Below the pieces are notes generated by a model. The model was not told the DNA's origin, ran no database searches, and was given only the letters and a program-made list of their open reading frames with translations. Shown piece after piece: positions 57,481 to 64,000 of a stretch of 64,000 nucleotides of DNA; position 1 is the first letter of the stretch; each line of letters begins with the position of its first letter. Origin of the DNA: Atrina japonica (Eukaryota > Mollusca > Bivalvia > Pterioida > Pinnidae); the NCBI GenBank assembly GCA_030159075.1, contig BROG01000291.1, positions 199,501-263,500 of the forward strand. Direction: 5' to 3'. Position numbers and translations under genes: made by a program.

Positions 57481-59205
57481 GCTTCTTATTAGCCCTGGTG
57501 TAATAAGTTTTAAGCCATCAGTTTGTTTATAATTTAGTCAGGCACACAGCTTAGTAAAAAATTCAATTACAATGTACATTATTTTTTGCAATTAAGTTTG
57601 GGTTAGAAAATCAAAATGCATCAATGTGCTTCTTTATGTTTAAAATAAAAATAAAACTTCATAGATAATTTTCTATTGATTTAACTCTATCAACCCCTGT
57701 AGCAACATTTGGACCCATCCATTTCAAAAAATGGTAAATACCACTATAAGAATTCAGATGTGCATAATTTAGAATCCAAATTTGATCGTAACATTTTATG
57801 CAATTTTAACTTGGTTACACCTGAATTATGACAATAGACCAAACCGTTTATTGATTTTGGGAGAGTCTAAATGTGACCTCAGGGGTTGATGAGTCTATAG
57901 CATCCTGGAAGTCTTATGATCAAATATTACATGTACACGTATATCAAAACTACATCCTCTCATCAAATTTACAAAGATAAATTGTCATACAAAAATAAGT
58001 TAGGTCTATGCAAAGTCATAAAGACCTGACCTGATTTGGTCATAAGTCACTGGTTGTATGTCTTTTTAAAATGGTCTTATAAAAGAAATTTTAGTATTTC
58101 CGTCCATGTAACACTACATTGTAGCACTCGTGAAATCTGCCAGTACTCTAAGTTTTTCGTGTACTCTTTTAAATAGGACCCTATGAAAATTCATTGCTGG
58201 ATTCTGCATCTACATGTAAAATGGTGGGGAACAATATTCATGTAGATGAAAGTGCAAAACATTGATGGACCTTTGATTTGTAAATAAAATGAACACCTTG
58301 TCCTTACATAAAAGGCAGTGGTCAATGGTCATTGGTTTGAAATTCTCATTTTTATATTCTGAATATTTGTTCCAAGTCGTCTTAATTGTCGTATTCAGAC
58401 AGTTTTTGTTCCGATACATCAAAGCAGTTGTAAGTAAAGGCACAGTCATATTACAGGTAAATGGGAATTATTGTTAACCATAGAACGTAAACTTTACAAG
58501 TAAACAAAAATGTCAATTTCGTCTTATGTACATGTCAATTGTCTAAATACACAGTAATTTCAGGTAATCAAAAATGTCAATTTCTTCTTATTTACATGTC
58601 TGAGTACATAGTAATCTGAGGCACTTTCAGAATTTATTTTATGTATCGAAATATATTGAAACACAAGAATGTAGATATTTTCTTTTAACACATACTCCCT
58701 CTATGTATGCTAAAAAGAAAAATAAACAATCTCAGACCCTTACCTTCTTGGCCGGATGATCAAATTTAATTACAAGCAGTGAGGATTGGGCTTGTAAAAC
58801 GATTTTATACACACTGTAAGTTAAGCTATTTGATTTTGACATTTGTACTCTCAAAAGCTTAATTCATACGCTTTGTGGTAAAGTAGAAAAATTTATTCTT
58901 TACATTAAACTTGGACATCCCCGGCAGCATTTCATTTTTAAAACATGAATTTCTTTTTTTTGTTCAATTGATATAATATTAATTTCCTTTTAAAACTTTT
59001 AAGTTTGTGTGACTGTTAATTATTCAAATATTTAAATTGGTTTGAAAGTTAATTGACATGTACATGTGTCAATGGCATGTTTGGATTTTCATGTTGAGAT
59101 AGAATAGAAAAGTAGAAATGTACATGTACAGTGAGCATAAATACTTTTTAATGTACTTTTTCAAATATGCATTTACATGTACATTTATGCAAGTAGAGTG
59201 GATCC
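57481..59205 (+). other. Intron 2, one MITE, otherwise empty
   Basis: A MITE of the long 'GGGGTTGATGAGT' form lies at 57680-57900: TAACTCTATCAACCCCTGTA at the left, CCTCAGGGGTTGATGAGT at the right, with CCATTTCAAAAAATGGTAAA inside. A short direct repeat (AAAATGTCAATTTC at 58507 and 58569) follows. No gene. Confidence 0.6.
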
Positions 59206-59420
59206 TTGACCAAAGGCCACCTCACTTTGGAGACCACCTTGCTTAGGAGACCACCTCACTTAGGAGACCACCTTGTATTTTGGACCACAAATTTTCAGTA
59301 CATAGATATTGATAAATATCTAATAAGTACAGAACCTCACTTAAGAGACCACCTCACAAATCAGACCACTCTGAGTCAATCAATAGTAGGTCTCAATAGC
59401 GAGGTCCCTTTTTAGTAAAA
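59206..59420. mobile_element. Repeat with 'GACCACCTCACTT' words
   Basis: CCACCTCACTTTGGAGACCA, CCTTGCTTAGGAGACCACCT, then TTGATAAATATCTAATAAGT, ACAGAACCTCACTTAAGAGA. It is the inverse of the copy at 53030-53165. The short open frame here is not a gene. Confidence 0.65.
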
Positions 59421-59460
59421 AAAATAATCGAGACTGTTAAAGCAGTATTTAGATTTTTGT

Positions 59461-59620
59461 ACAGTATAACCTGTCTTGAAAGACCACTCTCATGAAACAC
59501 CACCTGTCTAAGACCACATTTTGAAAACCACTTGAAAGTCAGTCAGGGAAAACTGTCTTCAGAAACCACATTTCTGTGTAAGATTTTAGTGGTCTCTCAT
59601 GACAGGTTCCACTGTACATG
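59461..59620. mobile_element. 160-bp MITE with GTACAGT...ACCTGTCTTG ends
   Basis: Left GTACAGTATAACCTGTCTTG, right CTCATGACAGGTTCCACTGT, then AC: clear inverted ends. The inside carries AAAGACCACTCTCATGAAAC and CCACCTGTCTAAGACCAC, the same words that make up the minisatellite at 46646-48000. Confidence 0.8.
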
Positions 59621-59639
59621 AAGCTTACCTGTGTGGTAT

Positions 59640-59815
59640 CTCTGGAAAGTCTTCATTTTTCCTGCTTACTTGCAAAAGGCTTAAGCTCTATTCTTGGATA
59701 CATATTCCGAACTTGTCCCTCCTCATCCTGCTCTACTATTAAAATCTGGTTGCCATCATATAACTGAAATGTTGTTGAGTATGGGGTAAAACACCATATA
59801 AACCAACAAAATTTC
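59640..59815 (+). mobile_element. SINE second family, 3' fragment
   Basis: GCTTACTTGCAAAAGGCTTA, CTACTATTAAAATCTGGTTG, CATATAACTGAAATGTTGTT, then GAGTATGGGGTAAAACACCA and AACCAACAAAA. It corresponds to the last 150 bp of the copy at 45983-46245. The tRNA-like head is missing. Confidence 0.7.
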
Positions 59816-60189
59816 ACATACATTTACAGGTGTTTGTAAATTTTAAGGAATTGTCAAACAGAAAATAATTTTATTTTCAATCGCATTAAAACATAGATAG
59901 AATTTATTATCATATTACATGCACCTGCAAATCAGTACAGTATATAATACATGTATATGTATTTGATGATGTACTCAGACTTGTTTTTGACTGTACAATT
60001 GGAGCCATAATTTTCACCATTATATATAGTTGTATGCCATGGAAATACAAAAATGTCCAGTTTCTGCATGGCCTTCCTTTTTTTGTCTCAAAATCATTGA
60101 GCTCAGCTCAAGTGTTTACTGTGACACTGGGCCGAGGTCACATGATCACTAAGTACATTCTATTTATCAAACTACAAAATATTTTTCAG

Positions 60190-60382
60190 ACCGACTTACA
60201 GAGAGCAATCGAAAATGAAGAAAAGCTCAAAATTGCGCAGACTGCAGAAATGCAGGAAGTTGAGAATTATGTGGAACACATTCGACATCTATCTGATGAA
60301 AGAGAGGCTCTCATCCAAGAACTGGAGACGGAAAATGATCAACTTAAACAAGAAATTGAAGCACTGAAGCAAGATCAGAATG
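60190..60382 (+). CDS. Coiled-coil gene, exon 3
   Basis: A 193-bp exon with an ATTTTTCAG acceptor and a GTGCGT donor; it enters in phase 0 and leaves in phase 1. It encodes TDLQRAIENEEKLKIAQTAE, MQEVENYVEHIRHLSDEREA, LIQELETENDQLKQEIEALK and QDQN. The last 40 residues show a clear heptad pattern (I-x-x-L-x-x-E-R-x-x-L-I-x-x-L), typical of a parallel coiled coil. Joined to exons 1 and 2 it gives about 114 residues of N-terminus; the rest lies to the right of the window. A longer frame starting at 60034 reads through intron sequence and is not preferred. I do not recognise the family. Confidence 0.85.
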
Positions 60383-60754
60383 GTGCGTATTGATTTGTTA
60401 CAGTATAAGTCCCCCATATAACCTTGGGTTGTCATTGTGACTGATTTTCACTGGATAAGATTTTGCCTGTAACATTGTTGCCCAGATTGTAAAAGGAAAT
60501 ATTGGTACTGGTCTATGAATCAATGATGCACAGTCAATTCTCAAATTACTGCCACTCCATTCATCACCATTCTGGCAATAATGCCATATTTTTTAAGGAA
60601 CGTTTTTTCCTGCTACATGGATTTCTCTTTATAATGCCAAATTCATTATGTATGGCCATTCAACACTCCAGTTTTAGAATTAACGACGTCCATTTTATAG
60701 CATTAGTTATCTCAATATACTGCCATATATATGATCCTGGTCAATAATGTTTGC

Positions 60755-61895
60755 TAGAGATCACTGGTGTAAAGCCAGGCCTAGAGATCACTGGTGTTAA
60801 GCCAGGCCTAGAGATCACTGGTGTAAAGCCAGGCCTAGAGATCACTGGTGTAAAGCCAGGCCTAGAGATCACTGGTGTTAAGCCAGGCCTAGAGATCACT
60901 GGTGTAAAGCCAGGCCTAGAGATCACTGGTGTAAAGCCAGGCCTAGAGATCACAGATGTAAAGCCAGGCCTAGAGATCACAGGTGTAAAGCCAGGCCTAG
61001 AGATCACTGGTGTTAAGCCAGGCCTAGAGATCACAGATGTAAAGCCAGGCCTAGAGATCACTGGTGTTAAGCCAGGCCTAGAGATCACTGGTGTTAAGCC
61101 AGGCCTAGAGATCACAGGTGTTAAGCCAGGCCTAGAGATCACAGATGTAAATCCAGGCCTAGAGATCACAGATGTAAATCCAGGCCTAGAGATCATGGTG
61201 TTAAGATAGAGTAAAGCCAGGCCTAGAGATCACAGATGTAAAGCCAGGCCTAGAGATCACAGATGTAAAGCCAGGCCTAGAGATCACTGGTGTAAAGCCA
61301 GGCCTAGAGATCACTGGTGTTAAGCCAGGCCTAGAGAGATCAAAGCTGGTGTTAAGATATAAAGCCAGGCCTAGAGATCACTGGTGTTAAGCCAGGCCTA
61401 GAGATCACAGATGTAAATCCAGGCCTAGAGATCACTGGTGTTAAGCCAGGCCTAAATCCAGGTGTTAAGAGATCACAGATGTAAAAGCCAGGCCTAGAGA
61501 TCACTGTTAAGAGCAGTGTATATAAAGCCAGGCCTAGAGATCACTGGTGTAAAGCCAGGCCTAGAGATCACAGATGTAAATCCAGGCCTAGAGATCACTG
61601 GTGTAAAGCCAGGCCTAGAGATCACTGGTGTAAAGCCAGGCCTAGAGATCACAGATATAAAGCCAGGCCTAGAGATCACTGGTGTTAAGCCAGGCCTAGA
61701 GATCACAGATGTAAATCCAGGCCTAGAGATCACAGATGTAAATCCAGGCCTAGAGATCACTGGTGTAAAGCCGGGCCTAGAGATCACTGGTGTAAAGCCA
61801 GGCCTAGAGATCACTGGTGTTAAGCCAGATGTAAAGCCAGGCCTAGAGATCACTGGTGTAAAGCCAGGCCTAGAGATCACTGGTGTAAAGCCAGG
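60755..61895. repeat. Minisatellite, 27-bp unit, about 41 copies
   Basis: The unit is AGGCCTAGAGATCACTGGTG, then TAAAGCC. Variants: TTAAGCC, ACAGATGTAAA, AATCC. The array is regular at 60755-61195 and 61510-61895. It is disturbed at 61195-61510 by indels such as GATCATGGTGTTAAGATAGA. A 27-bp unit is nine codons, so frames stay open on both strands (GVKPGLEIT and its complement). It lies in intron 3, about 370 bp after exon 3. Confidence 0.97.
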
Positions 61896-61984
61896 CGGCA
61901 GCAGTAAGACCAGGTTATTGAAGAATCAAATACACCAGATAATGACATAATATGAACTGTTGTCCTGTTCTAAATTCATTTATG

Positions 61985-62070
61985 CATCAACCCTTGAAAA
62001 ATAATGGACTCTTCTGTAAATCAACAATTTGGACTAATGCAAATGTGTCTTTAGGTGTGAACAAGTTAAA
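61985..62070. mobile_element. MITE-like, 'CATCAACCCTTGAAAA' family
   Basis: GCATCAACCCTTGAAAAATA, ATGGACTCTTCTGTAAATCA, then AATGTGTCTTTAGGTGTGAA and CAAGTTAA. It is another copy of the family at 36692. Confidence 0.65.
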
Positions 62071-63952
62071 AATATGATACAAAAAAAAAAAGAAAAAGAT
62101 AAATCTTTTCTTCACCAGATGCAGGAATTTAATTCATCGCCAAACTGCCTTTATTTTTAAATAAGAAAAAGTGTCAGTTTATGGAGAATTGGCAGTATCT
62201 AGTCCATCTATATTTGTCTCTCTTGTTTATGTCACCAATGTGGTTTAGCTTTTGTATTTAGCTTCAGTATAAAAATTCTGTATAGTCTTGTATCATGTCA
62301 TATCTTTGCATGATAACGGAGTGATACTTATGTCATAGATAAGATGATAAAAGAACTAGATGTTTTTCTCATTTCTGAAGTGAGCCGCATGGACAGTAAG
62401 GCACCAGCATGGCTCAAAATGTATATATTAGGGTTATCAAATTGGTCAGTACTTAGTAACCAGTTAACCGAATGTTTTTCCGATTGATTACTCAGTTACT
62501 CGGTCAGTTATATAACACTGCACCAGCAGATCCAAGTACTATGTGATACATGTTCCACTATATATACAGAGGCTTTAAATCATTTGTATAATTTACAAGA
62601 CGAATGATGGTCAGGCAACGCACTGCCTCAGAACATTTGTAATATCAAGTTGCCCCCGGAGTTATTTATCTTGTCCCCACGATATCGGATATGACATTGA
62701 TCATTCAATGTTTTTTACTAAATTAGCCAAATTAAAATGGGTTTGGAACCCCGGTACCCCACATTGATTTAGCAATATATCTTGTTTTATTCACAGAAAT
62801 GTTTAAATATAATGTGCATGTAGTTGTTTTCCAAACTTTAGGTTTAATCTTTGGCATTTTCTCTGGGTCTAGTTTCACTGCAGACCAAAATATCATATTT
62901 ATTGTCTGATCTACACCGAAAACAATCTATGATAGGCTTGTATCTCTTAGATATAAAATACAGACCACAAGCAACTAGTATAAAGACACTAATATATATG
63001 TATATATAATATGTATATAAAGTGTGATTCTTTAACCACTCAAGCCTGATTAGGCCCCCTTCTTGCTCGACAAGGGAAACATCACTACATGTTTAAAGGT
63101 CTAAAATAGATCAGATCAGGGTTAGCACTAATTCAGATTTGAGACTTGCCAACTGAGTTCACACCAATTTGCCATTATCAGCGGTAATTATTTTTCAAAT
63201 TATCATATTAGGATTTTTAAGTGTGCAAGTAATTGCCCTGTGTCAGAGTAATTGCCTTGTGTGTTGGAAAATTGTCCTGTGTACCCAGTAATATAATTAT
63301 AAGTGCAGTAGAAGTCTGAAAGTATTATTTGGGTTTATCATTATCTAATGACTGTAATCACCAAGCAGTAGATATTTTGTCTTGTCTACCAATTTACAAG
63401 TGTTTAAAGTTCAGCCTGACAGATTTTTTTCAGTCACATTTCAAAATTATGTAAACTGGAGAAATGCCAATCAAAATTGATCTGTTGTCGATTCTTGGTA
63501 TTTAGCTGTTAGCTTGTCCCTCATGTACAAGAATTTGGAATCATTTTGGAAACCAACCAAAGTTTTTCTTATCAGTCATTTATCATTAATCATATTTTGA
63601 CATGCAGGTGTGTTTGAAACCTTCTTGTATTATGATACTCAGACTTGAGAATTTTGTGAAATTTTTGTAATTTTGATTTTTATCATTTATTTTGTTAGTT
63701 ATATAATGTGCTTGGATAATAAAATATAATGTACACATTTAATTCTTGTGAACCATCTAATGATCTGTAAAAATGTTAAGGAAAGTACCAATTGACTGCT
63801 TTGGAACTCTAGTGCATTGAATATGTTTTTATTGGTGAAAATTTTATTTACCTGTAATTTCATGAGGCCCCTAACTAGAGAAAATAGCATTATCACAAAA
63901 TGAAGTACATGTATGATATAAATTTGATGAAATGGGCATTTGAAATCATGAA
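62071..63952 (+). other. Intron 3, no gene supported
   Basis: AT-rich; no exon with paired splice sites found. A short stretch with TTGGTCAGTACTTAGTAACC and TACTCAGTTACTCGGTCAGT at 62450-62510 suggests an old inverted repeat. Confidence 0.5.
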
Positions 63953-64000
63953 AATACAGTGAAACTTGTATATAAAGACCTCCTTAGGAACACAAGAAAA
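63953..64000. mobile_element. MITE, CAGTGAAACTTGTATATAAAG family, cut by window edge
   Basis: ATACAGTGAAACTTGTATAT, then AAAGACCTCCTTAGGAACAC matches the first 48 bp of the element at 5835-6013. Confidence 0.65.

Noticed and set aside
60741..61950. Frames of 128-152 codons with GVKPGLEIT or its complement
   Set aside because: 27-bp tandem repeat that is open in both directions; it lies in an intron between supported exons.

Overview
The window is eukaryotic nuclear DNA from an invertebrate, most likely a marine mollusc and probably a bivalve. The evidence is AT-rich non-coding DNA, short exons with GT-AG introns, dense tACATGTa words, tRNA-derived SINEs with a body ending in GACGTTAAACAACA, Penelope-like reverse transcriptase remnants with a 3' module of the GGCGGGTGTGACCGGTCGAC type, many short inverted-repeat elements, and large minisatellites. 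The species assignment is inference. There is no operon, CRISPR or prokaryotic gene content.

Region 1 (1-8818, minus strand): the first eight coding exons of EMC1, the large lumenal subunit of the ER membrane protein complex. All splice phases agree and they join into 306 codons, from the signal peptide into the N-terminal beta-propeller. The gene runs off the left edge. Its introns hold a 26-30 bp minisatellite, two SINE families, MITE-like elements and a composite repeat.

Region 2 (8819-32740, intergenic): a 5.7 kb AT-rich satellite with about 30-32 bp units and signs of a higher-order repeat near 960 bp; two decayed Penelope-like elements on the plus strand (17.8-19.5 kb and 26.6-28.6 kb); a 2.1 kb element with long, internally repetitive terminal inverted repeats (22.56-24.65 kb); several MITEs; tandem repeats; and a LINE 3' fragment. 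A weak candidate exon pair lies on the minus strand near 21.4-22.0 kb.

Region 3 (32.75-64.0 kb, plus strand): the 5' part of a gene I could not name. It has a probable promoter with a YY1-type AAAATGGCGAC motif, a tiny first coding exon (32962-32991), and two well-formed exons at 53295-53414 and 60190-60382 encoding a charged N-terminus and a coiled coil. The very long introns carry five further tandem arrays, a TTAA-bounded element with a SINE inside it, two inverted copies of a 1.04 kb TIR element on either side of exon 2, and many MITE and SINE copies.

I found no undescribed multi-gene system. The most interesting points are structural: SINEs sharing one body with two different tRNA-like heads, Penelope-like elements that keep a homologous 3' module but show no GIY-YIG domain, a minisatellite apparently grown from a MITE, and inverted element copies flanking an exon.
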